DNA from: JAJYTL01 sp046705265
GTDB taxonomy: Bacteria; Pseudomonadota; Alphaproteobacteria; Ferrovibrionales; Ferrovibrionaceae
Length of the DNA stretch: 64,000 nucleotides
Direction: 5' to 3'
Assembly (NCBI GenBank): GCA_046705265.1
Contig: JBJKQL010000036.1
Span: 30,038-94,037 of the forward strand
The number at the start of each line of letters is the position of its first letter. Within the stretch, counting starts at the first letter, position 1. Under the pieces are notes generated by a model that made no database searches, was not told the origin of the DNA, and saw only the letters and a program-made list of their open reading frames with translations. The position numbers and the translations under genes are program-made. Shown in pieces: positions 8,118 through 16,751 of this stretch.

Positions 8118-8762
8118 ATGAGAGAAGGCAGCGCGAGTCTCGAAGAAAAGGAGGAAGCGCGATCGGCGATGTCCGCATGTTGGTCGTGTCGTGGACCAGT
8201 TCAGGCGGGCGCGCTGTTCTGTTCGACCTGCCATGCCCTTCAGCCGCCGGTAGAAATCGATCATTTTCGGCGGCTCGATCTGCCGGCCACCTTTGATCTC
8301 AGGCGTGAGGATGTGGAACGTCGGTATTTCACGTTGCAGCGCCAAATCCATCCTGATCGCTTCGCGGCCAAGTCAGCGAAGGAGCGACTTTACTCGGTTC
8401 AGCACACGGCAGCTCTGAACCAGTCCTTTGCCGACCTCATGGATCCGCTTTTGAGGGCCGAATATCTTTTGCGCTTCAAAGGCCGGCGGGTTGCCGTCGG
8501 CGAAGCGGAAACCGTCGCCGATTCCGAGCTCTTGCTTGAGGCGATGGCGCTTCGCGAGGAACTTGCCGAAGCGGAAAGCGCTGCCTCCGTTGAGGCACTC
8601 GCCGCCAAGGCGGAGGAGATGATTGGCAGGATTTTGAGCACGCTTTCCGGCGCCTTTACCCGCGACAATCTCGACACCGCCGCCGAACTCGTTTTGCGGC
8701 TTCGCTATATGCGGAAATTCGCCGACGAGGCAAAGCGCCACTTGAGCCGGCTTGGAGGTTAA
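8118..8762 (+). CDS. hscB: Fe-S co-chaperone HscB with N-terminal Cys4 motif
   Basis: A J-domain co-chaperone that brings IscU to HscA. The J domain carries IHPDRF and is followed by the HscB C-terminal helical domain. Ahead of it is a CxxC-x11-CxxC module (CWSC...CSTC, then HALQPP) that E. coli HscB lacks but mitochondrial HSC20/HSCB proteins have. The start is uncertain: ATG 8118 is used here, but ATG 8169, behind AAGGAGGAA and just before the CWSC motif, would give a 197-residue protein. The stop overlaps the ribosome binding site of hscA. Confidence 0.9.
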   Translation: MREGSASLEEKEEARSAMSACWSCRGPVQAGALFCSTCHALQPPVEIDHFRRLDLPATFDLRREDVERRYFTLQRQIHPDRFAAKSAKERLYSVQHTAALNQSFADLMDPLLRAEYLLRFKGRRVAVGEAETVADSELLLEAMALREELAEAESAASVEALAAKAEEMIGRILSTLSGAFTRDNLDTAAELVLRLRYMRKFADEAKRHLSRLGG

Positions 8763-8766
8763 TGGC

Positions 8767-10653
8767 GTGCAGTTGCTGGAGATCAGGGAGCCCGGCCAGA
8801 CACCGCTTCCGCACGCCGATGAAAGCCGTGAAATCGCGGTGGGGATCGACCTTGGCACCACCAATTCGCTGGTTGCGATTTCTATGGGTGGCAAGCCTGA
8901 AGCACTGCGCGACCGGGAAGGGCGGGTGCTGCTACCTTCGGTCGTCGATTATGGACCGGGGAATCCCGTCGTCGGCCAGGCGGCGCGGGACATGCTTTTG
9001 GCTGCACCGGAACGCGTCGCGGTATCGATTAAGCGCCTCATGGGGCGTGGCATCGGCGATTTTAAAGCGGTCGATGGGACGTTGCCGTTCCAGGTCGAAA
9101 GCGCCGCCGATGAGCGCATGGTGCGCCTCGTCCTCGGCGAGCGACGACTGACGCCGGTCGAGATTTCCGCCGATATCCTGCGGGCCTTGAAGTTGCGGGC
9201 AGAGACGGCGCTTGGCCGTCCGGTTACGCAGGCGGTGGTGACGGTGCCTGCCTATTTTGATGATGCCGCGCGCACAGCGACGCGCGATGCGGCGAGACTC
9301 GCCGGTCTTCAAGTGCTTCGCCTCGTCAATGAGCCAACCGCGGCGGCGCTCGCCTATGGCCTCGACCGCGGCGCCGAAGGCCTCTATGCCGTCTACGATT
9401 TGGGTGGCGGCACCTTTGACGTCTCGGTGCTGCGACTTGAAAAAGGCGTTTTTCAGGTCCTTGCAACTGGCGGCGATGCCGCCCTTGGAGGCGACGATTT
9501 TGATCATCTTTTGGCCGAACATTTTTTAGACGAGCGCGGCAGTGATCGGCCCACGCTTTCGGTGGCGGAAACGAAGCGACTTCTGGCGCTTGCGCGCGAA
9601 GCGAAGGAAACGCTGACGGCAGAGAGCGAAGGGGAATGGCGGATCGAGGCGGGGGGTGTGACGAGCCGACATCGCGTCGACCGCGTAAAATTCGAAGCGC
9701 TGATCAGGCCCTTGGTTGACCGCACAATCAAGACCGCGACGGCAGTGCTCGCCGACGCAGGATTGAGCATCGAGGAGGTCAAGGGAGTCGTTCTGGTCGG
9801 AGGTGCGACGAGAGTTCCCCTGGTAAGGCAGCGCGTCGCAGAACTGTTCGGTGGTCCGCCCCTCGGCGATATCGATCCCGATCAGGTGGTTGCCCTCGGC
9901 GCTGCTCTTCAGGCCGAAGCCTTGACCCGGGGCGGTGATACGCTGCTTCTTGACGTGGTGCCGCTCTCGCTTGGCATTGAGACGATGGGGGGGTTGGTCG
10001 AAAAGGTGATCCCACGCAACACGCCAATCCCGGCTGCCCGCGCTCAGGAGTTCACGACGTATCAAGATGGACAGAGTGCCATGGCGATCCATGTCGTACA
10101 GGGCGAGCGCGAGCTTGCACCACAGAACCGCAGTCTCGCCCGCTTCGAATTGCAGGGCATCCCTGCAATGACTGCGGGCGCCGCCCGCATTCGCGTAACC
10201 TTTGCCGTCGACGCCGACGGGCTCCTTAGTGTCACCGCCGAGGAAACCATGACCGGCGTGCACCAGACGGTCGAGGTCAAGCCGTCCTATGGCTTGAGCG
10301 AAGACGAGATGGCGGAGATGCTGCGCCAGAGCATGGAGAATGCGGCCGACGACATGACCGTACGCCTTCTTACCGAGGCGAAGGTCGAAGCAGAACGCGT
10401 TCTGCTTGCGCTTGACGCGGCGCTGAAAGCAGATGGTGGCCTGTTGAATTCTGTCGAACGGCGCGAAATCGACGTAGTCGCCGCCACGCTTCGTGATGCG
10501 CTGACCGGTCCGGATCGGGATGCCATCAGCGCCGGTGTGAAGGCGCTCGACGCGGCGACTGTGGAATTCGCTAGCCGGCGGATGGACCAGGGGATGCGCA
10601 ACGCCTTGCGCGGCATCAATATCGACCACCTGTCCGATCTCATCAGTCGATAG
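8767..10653 (+). CDS. hscA: Hsp70-type chaperone HscA
   Basis: Specialised Hsp70 that acts on IscU through its LPPVK motif to promote cluster transfer. The 628-residue protein has the Hsp70 phosphate motif GIDLGTTNSLVA, the YDLGGGTFDVSVL loop and VLVGGATRVPLVR, followed by the substrate-binding domain with NRSLARFEL. It is shorter than DnaK and ends without an acidic EEVD-like tail, as HscA proteins do. The GTG at 8767 is chosen because GGAGG at 8754-8758 is well spaced; a TTG at 8752 lies in frame. hscB ends 4 bp before it, implying coupled translation. Confidence 0.95.
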   Translation: MQLLEIREPGQTPLPHADESREIAVGIDLGTTNSLVAISMGGKPEALRDREGRVLLPSVVDYGPGNPVVGQAARDMLLAAPERVAVSIKRLMGRGIGDFKAVDGTLPFQVESAADERMVRLVLGERRLTPVEISADILRALKLRAETALGRPVTQAVVTVPAYFDDAARTATRDAARLAGLQVLRLVNEPTAAALAYGLDRGAEGLYAVYDLGGGTFDVSVLRLEKGVFQVLATGGDAALGGDDFDHLLAEHFLDERGSDRPTLSVAETKRLLALAREAKETLTAESEGEWRIEAGGVTSRHRVDRVKFEALIRPLVDRTIKTATAVLADAGLSIEEVKGVVLVGGATRVPLVRQRVAELFGGPPLGDIDPDQVVALGAALQAEALTRGGDTLLLDVVPLSLGIETMGGLVEKVIPRNTPIPAARAQEFTTYQDGQSAMAIHVVQGERELAPQNRSLARFELQGIPAMTAGAARIRVTFAVDADGLLSVTAEETMTGVHQTVEVKPSYGLSEDEMAEMLRQSMENAADDMTVRLLTEAKVEAERVLLALDAALKADGGLLNSVERREIDVVAATLRDALTGPDRDAISAGVKALDAATVEFASRRMDQGMRNALRGINIDHLSDLISR

Positions 10654-10695
10654 CTTTTCAGATCATAGGGATGAGTTGGTTTTGAGGAAGTCTAT

Positions 10696-11031
10696 ATGCC
10701 GAAAATGACGTTTGTTTCTACTGACGGCCATCGTACCGAAGTCGACGCGCCGGTCGGGCTTTCCGTGTTGGAAATTGCGCATCGTAACAACATCGACCTC
10801 GAGGGTGCATGCGAAGGATCGCTTGCCTGCTCCACCTGTCACATCATCGTCGACGAAGATGACTTTGACCGCCTCAGCGAGCCGACCGAGGAGGAGGAAG
10901 ATATGCTCGACCTCGCCTTCGGCCTTACCCACACTTCGCGTCTCGGCTGCCAGATCATCATGAGCGAGGAACTGGACGGCCTAACCGTAACGTTGCCGGC
11001 GGCAACGCGTAATATGATGCCGCAGAAATAG
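10696..11031 (+). CDS. fdx: Isc-type [2Fe-2S] ferredoxin
   Basis: A 111-residue adrenodoxin-like ferredoxin that supplies electrons for cluster assembly. The cluster ligands are Cys39, Cys45, Cys48 and Cys85 (GACEGSLACSTCHI and RLGCQI), the spacing of Fdx/adrenodoxin rather than plant-type ferredoxins. An acidic segment (EPTEEEEDMLDLA) matches the partner-interaction helix of the family. It lies 42 bp after hscA and 31 bp before iscX. Confidence 0.95.
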   Translation: MPKMTFVSTDGHRTEVDAPVGLSVLEIAHRNNIDLEGACEGSLACSTCHIIVDEDDFDRLSEPTEEEEDMLDLAFGLTHTSRLGCQIIMSEELDGLTVTLPAATRNMMPQK

Positions 11032-11062
11032 AACTGCAGTCGGATCGCGGATGGGAGGAGGT

Positions 11063-11263
11063 ATGAGCTTGTGTTGGACCGACGTGCGCGAGATCGCGAT
11101 CGCACTGGACGAGGCGCATCCGGACGCCGATGTCGTCAACCTGCGTTTCACCGATCTGCATAAGTGGATCCTGAATTTGGAGGGCTTCGCGGACGATCCT
11201 CGGCGATCGAACGAAAAGGTCCTTGAGGCGATTCAAATGGCTTGGCTTGAAGAGCGTGAATAG
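11063..11263 (+). CDS. iscX: Fe-S assembly protein IscX
   Basis: A small acidic helical protein (66 residues) that binds IscS and tunes its activity in E. coli (known). The family pattern is clear: WTDVREIAIALDEAHPDADV, then LRFTDLHKWI and the C-terminal LEAIQMAWLEE. The start at 11063 has GGGAGGAGGT immediately upstream. It is the last recognisable isc gene, as in gammaproteobacterial operons. Confidence 0.93.
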   Translation: MSLCWTDVREIAIALDEAHPDADVVNLRFTDLHKWILNLEGFADDPRRSNEKVLEAIQMAWLEERE

Positions 11264-11301
11264 CGTCAGATTGACGCAGGCCACGGGCGGAGATTGCGCC
11301 G

Positions 11302-11700
11302 GTGTCGACCGAAAGCGAATTTCAGAATTACCTCGCCGAGCTCTTGGCACCGCTTGGGGCGATCCGCTTTCGCCGCATGTTCGGCGCCGTCGGCATATTT
11401 AATACGCGTGGTATGTTTGGCCTGATCATTGACGAGACGCTCTATTTCAAGGTCACCGCTGAGAGCCGAGCAGCCTACGAAGCAGCCGGCATGAGTCAAA
11501 TCACCTACGAGCGGACCGGCGGACAGGAAATCGGTCTGCCTTATTTCGAGGTTCCGGACAGACTCTTGGATGAGCCTGACGCTTTCCTTGAATGGGCCAG
11601 GACGGCCTTCGCGGCAGCGGTTCCGACCCGACGACGGCGGGGTGTTCCGGACGGCGGCGGCAACCCCATCAGCGTACCGGGACGAAAGCCTGAGCGATGA
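11302..11700 (+). CDS. TfoX/Sxy N-terminal domain protein
   Basis: A 132-residue protein made of the TfoX N-terminal domain alone: RRMFGAVGIFNTRGMFGLI, then LYFKVTAESRAAYEAAGM. Full-length TfoX/Sxy in gammaproteobacteria helps activate competence genes, but stand-alone N-domain proteins in alphaproteobacteria have no settled role. The start is GTG at 11302. The stop overlaps the start of the next gene by ATGA, so the two are translationally coupled. The last 25 residues are basic and divergent. Confidence 0.8.
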   Translation: MSTESEFQNYLAELLAPLGAIRFRRMFGAVGIFNTRGMFGLIIDETLYFKVTAESRAAYEAAGMSQITYERTGGQEIGLPYFEVPDRLLDEPDAFLEWARTAFAAAVPTRRRRGVPDGGGNPISVPGRKPER

Positions 11701-12218
11701 CGCGCCTCCATCGCGTACGCGATTGGACGGTGGAAGACATTCCTGGCATCGCCAAGGTGGAGATCGCGAGTTGGCGCGCGGCCTATGGCGAGATCATCGA
11801 ATCGGCGGTCCTTGATCGGCGGGATTTCGCCCGGATCGCGATCCGCTGGCAGCGAGCCTTCGACCACAGGCTGTTGACCAAGGTCGCCGAGGTCGAGGGC
11901 GAAGTAGCGGGTTTTGCGAGCCGCGACGAGGCTGAAATCACCATGCTCTATGTGGATCCACGGCGCTGGCGCCAGGGAATCGGCCGCGCCCTTCTGAGCC
12001 GGACGCTGGTTGAGATCGCGGCTTCTCGGGCGGTCGCGGCCTGGCTGTGGGTGTTGGCGAAAAACGAGACGGCGCGCCAATTTTATGTGGCCCAGGGTGG
12101 GGTGGCTGTCGAACCAGGAAGAATCCGGGTCGGCACCCAAGTTCTCGATCAGATACGTTATTGTTGGGATTTCTCCCAAGATTCCGCCAACCTTGCCACT
12201 GAGATCATCGGCCGGTGA
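11697..12218 (+). CDS. GNAT-family N-acetyltransferase
   Basis: A 173-residue GNAT-fold protein. The acetyl-CoA binding region is visible as MLYVDPRRWRQGIGRALLS, followed by WLWVLAKNETARQFYVAQGG, which matches motif A/B of RimI-like acetyltransferases. The substrate cannot be deduced. It overlaps the TfoX-N gene at its start and the convergent enoyl-CoA hydratase gene by 14 bp at its end. Confidence 0.85.
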   Translation: MTRLHRVRDWTVEDIPGIAKVEIASWRAAYGEIIESAVLDRRDFARIAIRWQRAFDHRLLTKVAEVEGEVAGFASRDEAEITMLYVDPRRWRQGIGRALLSRTLVEIAASRAVAAWLWVLAKNETARQFYVAQGGVAVEPGRIRVGTQVLDQIRYCWDFSQDSANLATEIIGR

Positions 12219-12996
12219 ATTGTGCCGGTCGCTTTTCCATAAAAGCGACTACGCCCTCGCGAAAGTCGTCGCTCATGCCGGCCTCGCGCTGGGCGTCGCG
12301 TTCGGCATCGAGCTGACGGTCGAGATCGTTGGCAAGCGAGTGGTTGAGCGTCGCCTTGATCAGGCCGAGCCCCTTGGTTGGGCCTTGGGCAAGCTTTTTC
12401 GCCAGCGCCTCGGCCTCGGTCATGAGTGCGCCGTCGTCAACGCATTTCCAGATGAGGCCCCATTCCGCTGCCGTCGCGGCCGGCAGTCTTTCTCCCAGCA
12501 TTGCCAGGCCGGCGGCGCGTGCCGGCCCGATCAGACGCGGCAGGAAATAAGTCGATCCTGCATCTGGTATAAGGCCGATATTGCAGAAGGCCTGCAGGAA
12601 ATAGGCGGAGCGGGCGGCGATGACAATGTCGCAAGCAAGCGCCAGTGACATGCCGGCGCCAGCGGCAGGGCCGTTGACCGCGGCGACGGTCGGGATTTCG
12701 AGGCCCCGCAGACTGCGGATCAGAGGATTATAATTTTCCTCCAGCGACCGGCCAAGATCAGGACGCGAATCGGTGCCGGTCGGCTGGCGCTGGCCGAGGT
12801 CGGCGCCAGCGCAGAAGGCACGTCCCGCACCAGTAATCAAGAGGGCGCGGAGGGCAGGTTCTGCCTCAAGCTCCGCCATCACCTGGCGTAACTCGGCGTG
12901 CATCGCGTCAGTGAAGCTGTTCAGCCGGTCGGGGCGATTGAGCGTCAGCCGGGCGAGGCTGGCTTCAATGGTGAAGATGATGGTTTGATAGGCCAT
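12205..12996 (-). CDS. Enoyl-CoA hydratase/isomerase family protein, PaaG-like
   Basis: A 263-residue crotonase-fold enzyme. The oxyanion-hole segments GAGRAFCAGADLGQ and AVNGPAAGAGMSLALACD are intact. The stretch GLIPDAGSTYFLPRLIG carries the Asp used by PaaG-type ring epoxide isomerases (known), so 2-(1,2-epoxy-dihydrophenyl)acetyl-CoA isomerase is possible. No other paa gene is nearby, so a general enoyl-CoA hydratase/isomerase role is the safer call. The start is the ATG at 12996; ten extra residues upstream are not conserved. Confidence 0.85.
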   Translation of the reverse strand: MAYQTIIFTIEASLARLTLNRPDRLNSFTDAMHAELRQVMAELEAEPALRALLITGAGRAFCAGADLGQRQPTGTDSRPDLGRSLEENYNPLIRSLRGLEIPTVAAVNGPAAGAGMSLALACDIVIAARSAYFLQAFCNIGLIPDAGSTYFLPRLIGPARAAGLAMLGERLPAATAAEWGLIWKCVDDGALMTEAEALAKKLAQGPTKGLGLIKATLNHSLANDLDRQLDAERDAQREAGMSDDFREGVVAFMEKRPAQFTGR

Positions 12997-13123
12997 GGCC
13001 CTCCCCCAGCCTGACGGGTCAATCAAAACAATCGGCGGCGAGTCTGCCTCTCCGTCGATAGAGCCGTCAACCGGGTGCGGCGTCGCGAACGGCGATTGGC
13101 GGGTGCCGGCCGCTACGGAGGGG

Positions 13124-14602
13124 TTACGAGCGATTTGGGAACAGAGGGCCGTGCATCAGGAAGGCAGGCACATGGTCGCCGAAGCCGACAACCGGCTGGC
13201 CATGATCCCGATCCACCTCGGAACGCTTGCCGCCTTTGGGGGCGCGCTTGCCGTGGGCCTCATCTGCTTTTCGCGGCTTCGGAGCCGGCAGTCGGGAGTC
13301 GTTCGGTCCGGCCTCATTTCGGCGCGTATCCGCCGTCTTGGGATCGGAGGGCCCATCAAATACGACCGCCCGGTCGGCTTTGGCCTGACCCTGCCGCGGC
13401 CTTTTGCTGCCGCTCTTACTCCTACGCCGCTCCCCTCGGCTGATCGCGTCCTGTCCGCTGGCGGCAACGGGCTCCGGCTCCTCGATGCCGTCGCGCCGGA
13501 TAGCGGGAATGTCTTTGCCTGTCAGCGCATGGATCGCGGCCACGTTCGGCTCATCTTCAGGCGATACCAGGGTTAGCGCCTGACCACTCAAGCCGGCGCG
13601 ACCGGTGCGGCCGATGCGGTGGATATAGTCTTCCGGATTGCGTGGGACATCGAAGTTGAAAACATGACTCAAACCGCGGACGTCGAGGCCGCGCGCGGCC
13701 ACATCGGAAGCGACGAGAAGCAGGATTTCCCCGGTCTTGAAGCGCTCTAGGACTTCGGTGCGCGCGGATTGCGCCATATCGCCGTGCAAGGCGGCGGCAC
13801 TAAAGCCAAGTTTGACCAGCCATTTAGCGAGGCCGTCGACGTCGCGTTTGCGATTACAGAAGATCAGCGCGTTCTTGACCAATTCGGTTTCCAGGAGGTG
13901 ACGAAGGGCTTGTCGCTTGTCACGGGCAGAAACCCGGATCAGGTTCTGTTGCACATTCGCCGCCGGCGCGCTCGGCGCCGACACCGAGACCTCCTTTGGG
14001 TTGGCCAGGAATATGTCGGCGAGCTTGCGCATCTCAGGCGACATGGTGGCGGAGAAGAACAACGTCTGGCGGTTGCGTGGCAGTTGCGCGACGATGCGCT
14101 GCACGTCTGGCATGAAGCCCATATCCATCATGCGGTCGGCTTCGTCGATGACCAGAATTCGTACCCCGGTGAGCAGGATCTTGCCGCGGCCGACAAGGTC
14201 GAGGAGCCGGCCCGGCGTCGCGATCAGCACGTCGACGCCGCGGTCGAGTTTACGCTCCTGTTCAGTGAAGGCAACGCCGCCGATAAGCAGTGCGGTCGAA
14301 AGCTTATGGTAGGCGCCATAGAGTTCGAGGCTCTTATCGACCTGATCGGCGAGTTCGCGCGTCGGTTCCAGAACCAGCGAACGCGGCATCCGGGCCTTGG
14401 AGCGGCCGGCCGCCAGAATGTCGATCATTGGCAGCGCAAACGAAGCCGTTTTGCCGGTCCCGGTCTGCGCCGTTCCAAGAACGTCGCGACCAGCCAGGAT
14501 CTGGGGGATAGCTTCGATTTGAATGGGCGTCGGTGCCGTATAGCCTGCGTCCGCAACCGCCCTGAGAACCTCCGAGCTCAGCCCGAGGTTGGAAAAATTC
14601 AT
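13124..14602 (-). CDS. rhlE: DEAD-box ATP-dependent RNA helicase, RhlE type
   Basis: A 492-residue RNA helicase. It has the F-x-x-L-G-L Q-motif start, Walker A AQTGTGKT (about residue 45), DEAD in VIDEADRMMDMGF, SAT, and HRIGRTGRAG near residue 330. The DRMMDMGF sequence is typical of RhlE. After about residue 390 comes a basic, low-complexity tail (RRRSKSGSKRPRQG and further Lys/Arg clusters) that probably adds RNA affinity. The start is ATG 14602. It likely acts in ribosome assembly or RNA turnover, as family members do. Confidence 0.9.
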   Translation of the reverse strand: MNFSNLGLSSEVLRAVADAGYTAPTPIQIEAIPQILAGRDVLGTAQTGTGKTASFALPMIDILAAGRSKARMPRSLVLEPTRELADQVDKSLELYGAYHKLSTALLIGGVAFTEQERKLDRGVDVLIATPGRLLDLVGRGKILLTGVRILVIDEADRMMDMGFMPDVQRIVAQLPRNRQTLFFSATMSPEMRKLADIFLANPKEVSVSAPSAPAANVQQNLIRVSARDKRQALRHLLETELVKNALIFCNRKRDVDGLAKWLVKLGFSAAALHGDMAQSARTEVLERFKTGEILLLVASDVAARGLDVRGLSHVFNFDVPRNPEDYIHRIGRTGRAGLSGQALTLVSPEDEPNVAAIHALTGKDIPAIRRDGIEEPEPVAASGQDAISRGERRRSKSGSKRPRQGQAKADRAVVFDGPSDPKTADTRRNEAGPNDSRLPAPKPRKADEAHGKRAPKGGKRSEVDRDHGQPVVGFGDHVPAFLMHGPLFPNRS

Positions 14603-14663
14603 GTGCCTTTGCGTGATAGACGTGGCGCTCCTTCGCGCCAAAGATACCCAATTGCTACCCCGA

Positions 14664-14691
14664 AATGTAGTCGCAAAGTTTCATATGTCAA
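14664..14691 (-). promoter_or_regulatory. Candidate promoter of rhlE
   Basis: Reading the minus strand, TTGACA (14691-14686) is followed after 16 bp by TACATT (14669-14664), about 60 bp before the rhlE ATG. The surrounding 100 bp is unusually AT-rich for this genome. Sigma-70-type recognition is inferred. Confidence 0.4.
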
Positions 14692-14802
14692 TGGCTTACC
14701 GCAATAGCGAACGCGAGAAAATGATAAAAATTCCCTTGTATCGCTCACTTTCGCGGCCAAGCCCTAGGGATGTCAGCTGCCGGTTCCCGTGCGGGGTAGT
14801 AA

Positions 14803-15381
14803 CTACCGTGACAAGAAACCGCCTTGCGGATAGCTGGTGATGTCTTGGCTGCCGATCGGCGGCAGGAGGGAGGCGATCACTTGGTCCATCATGTCGCGGA
14901 AGGCTGGATCCTGCGGGCTCGACGCCGATGGTCCGATGACCGCAAGGTGAGAGACATAATGGTTACCGACGCAGAGGGCAGCCTGCAGTCGGATTGGCCC
15001 GCCGCCAGCGTATATTGGCTGCTGCTGTGGTGCCAGGCATGTGTCGTTGCCGCCGGACGAACGGTCCGCCGGATTGAAGATCAGCACGATCCGAATATCG
15101 GTCTGCTGTCCCGGCACGGGCCGGGTGCTGAAGTGGAATTGAGGATACCAGGCTGGCGACTGCAGGCTCGCGGCGATTACCTCCGGATCGGCAAGCGGGC
15201 CGGGGCCAAACGGGTTGCCGCGGATAACGGTATTGATGTTACCGGACTGCGTGACATAGGGCACAAAACCCGGCGAATACAACATCGTCTGGTCTTGTCC
15301 ATAGATCGTGGTTACGCCATTAGCACAAGCGCCAACGATGAGGGCCGTAGCGAGCCCGATAAACGACAAGGAGTGACGCAT
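14803..15381 (-). CDS. Predicted lipoprotein of unknown function
   Basis: A 192-residue exported protein that I do not assign to a characterised family. The N-terminus is a lipoprotein signal with lipobox VGAC (Cys19), so the mature protein is probably anchored in a membrane. The body is Pro/Gly/Gln-rich with two cysteines (NDTCLAPQQQ and QAALCVGNHY) that could form a disulfide. The start ATG 15381 has an AAGGAGT site close upstream. It lies 212 bp beyond rodA on the same strand and may or may not belong to that operon. Confidence 0.75.
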   Translation of the reverse strand: MRHSLSFIGLATALIVGACANGVTTIYGQDQTMLYSPGFVPYVTQSGNINTVIRGNPFGPGPLADPEVIAASLQSPAWYPQFHFSTRPVPGQQTDIRIVLIFNPADRSSGGNDTCLAPQQQPIYAGGGPIRLQAALCVGNHYVSHLAVIGPSASSPQDPAFRDMMDQVIASLLPPIGSQDITSYPQGGFLSR

Positions 15382-15593
15382 GATCGTTTTCTCTGGCAAA
15401 CGGATGCCTTGATATCGTGACATGTGAAAATACACGGACAGGATGGGTCTGTTCCAGCGCCGTCGATGCCGAAATCTAAGGAATATAGCGGGAATAGAGA
15501 TTATTTCGGTCGATGCGACTTTGGCGGGAGGAATCCTGCCCTTAATCCTACACATTTCGCTAACATACCACTTCGGCGAGAGGCGTGGGCTCG

Positions 15594-16748
15594 TTAGAGC
15601 GGCGTGGAGACCCCTCCCCGGATGGGTAGCCGGAGATCGCGGTGCACCGAGACGCACAGCAACAGGCCGAAGGCGAACATCAGGGTCAGAAGCGCCGTGC
15701 CGCCGTAGGAGACCAGCGGTAAGGGCACGCCGACGACCGGCACCAAGCCGCTCACCATTGCGATGTTCACAAAGACATAAAGGAACACCATGGTGGCGAT
15801 GCCGAGCGCCAGCAGTCGACCGAACTGGTTGCGGGAAGTCAACCCGATGGCGAAGCCGTAGGTGAAGATTAAAACGTAGAGGGCGAGCAGCGTGAGTGCC
15901 CCGACCATCCCGAATTCCTCGGCGAGGGTGGTAAAGATGAAGTCGGTTTGCTTTTCCGGCAGAAAGTCGAGCTGGCTTTGAGTTCCGCGCAGGAACCCCT
16001 TACCGAAAACGCCACCCGAGCCGAGAGCGATCTTCGACTGGATTATATGATATCCAGCGCCCAAGGGATCGCTTTCGGGGTGAAGAAAACCCAGCAGCCT
16101 TTCCTTTTGGTAGGCGTGCAGGAAATGCCAACCAACCGGGATCACCGCCGCAACGATGACGAGGGCGACAGCAAATTTCCACCACCGAACGCCGGCAAGA
16201 AAAAACATCGCGGCCCCGATCATGGACAGAAGAAAGGCGGTGCCAAGATCGGGTTGACGCAATACGAGCAGCGTCGGCGCGAAGACCAAGCCGATCGGCG
16301 CAAGAAGCCGCCGCATGCGCGTCACTTCCTCGATCGGCAGGCCGCTGAAGTAGCGGGCGAGTGCGAGCACAAGGGCGACTTTGGCTACCTCCGAGGGCTC
16401 GAGCTGGACAGGGCCGAGTTCGATCCAGCGCTTCGCACCAAGCCCGACTGTGCCCGACACGTCCCCCAATACCAGGAGCAGCAAGCTGCCGAGATAGATC
16501 AAATAGGCATATTTGAGCCAGAAGCGGAGATCAGTCAGGGCCACCGCAAACAAGATCACGAAGCCTTCGCCAAAGTGCAAAAGTTGACGTGACGCCCATG
16601 GCCGCATGTGTCCGTTGGCGGCTGAATAAAGCATGACGATGCTGATGGCGCCGATCAGGCAAAGGAGGAACACCAGCCCCCAGTTCACTGTGAGAAGCTT
16701 TCGACTGAGCGTCAGATTGGTGCCTTCGTGAGCGAAGCCGTCGTCCAT
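15594..16748 (-). CDS. rodA: Peptidoglycan glycosyltransferase RodA (MrdB)
   Basis: A SEDS-family multi-pass membrane glycosyltransferase that polymerises lipid II in the rod-shape elongasome together with PBP2. The 384-residue protein shows about ten hydrophobic segments and family motifs such as KRWIELGPVQLEPSEVAK, LRQPDLGTAF and the C-terminal GVPLPLVSYGGTALL. The gene starts 3 bp after the mrdA stop, so production is coupled with its partner. Confidence 0.95.
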   Translation of the reverse strand: MDDGFAHEGTNLTLSRKLLTVNWGLVFLLCLIGAISIVMLYSAANGHMRPWASRQLLHFGEGFVILFAVALTDLRFWLKYAYLIYLGSLLLLVLGDVSGTVGLGAKRWIELGPVQLEPSEVAKVALVLALARYFSGLPIEEVTRMRRLLAPIGLVFAPTLLVLRQPDLGTAFLLSMIGAAMFFLAGVRWWKFAVALVIVAAVIPVGWHFLHAYQKERLLGFLHPESDPLGAGYHIIQSKIALGSGGVFGKGFLRGTQSQLDFLPEKQTDFIFTTLAEEFGMVGALTLLALYVLIFTYGFAIGLTSRNQFGRLLALGIATMVFLYVFVNIAMVSGLVPVVGVPLPLVSYGGTALLTLMFAFGLLLCVSVHRDLRLPIRGGVSTPL

Positions 16749-16751
16749 CCT

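Noticed and set aside
9526..10629. Open frame antisense to hscA
   Set aside because: No family resemblance; hscA on the other strand is intact and conserved.
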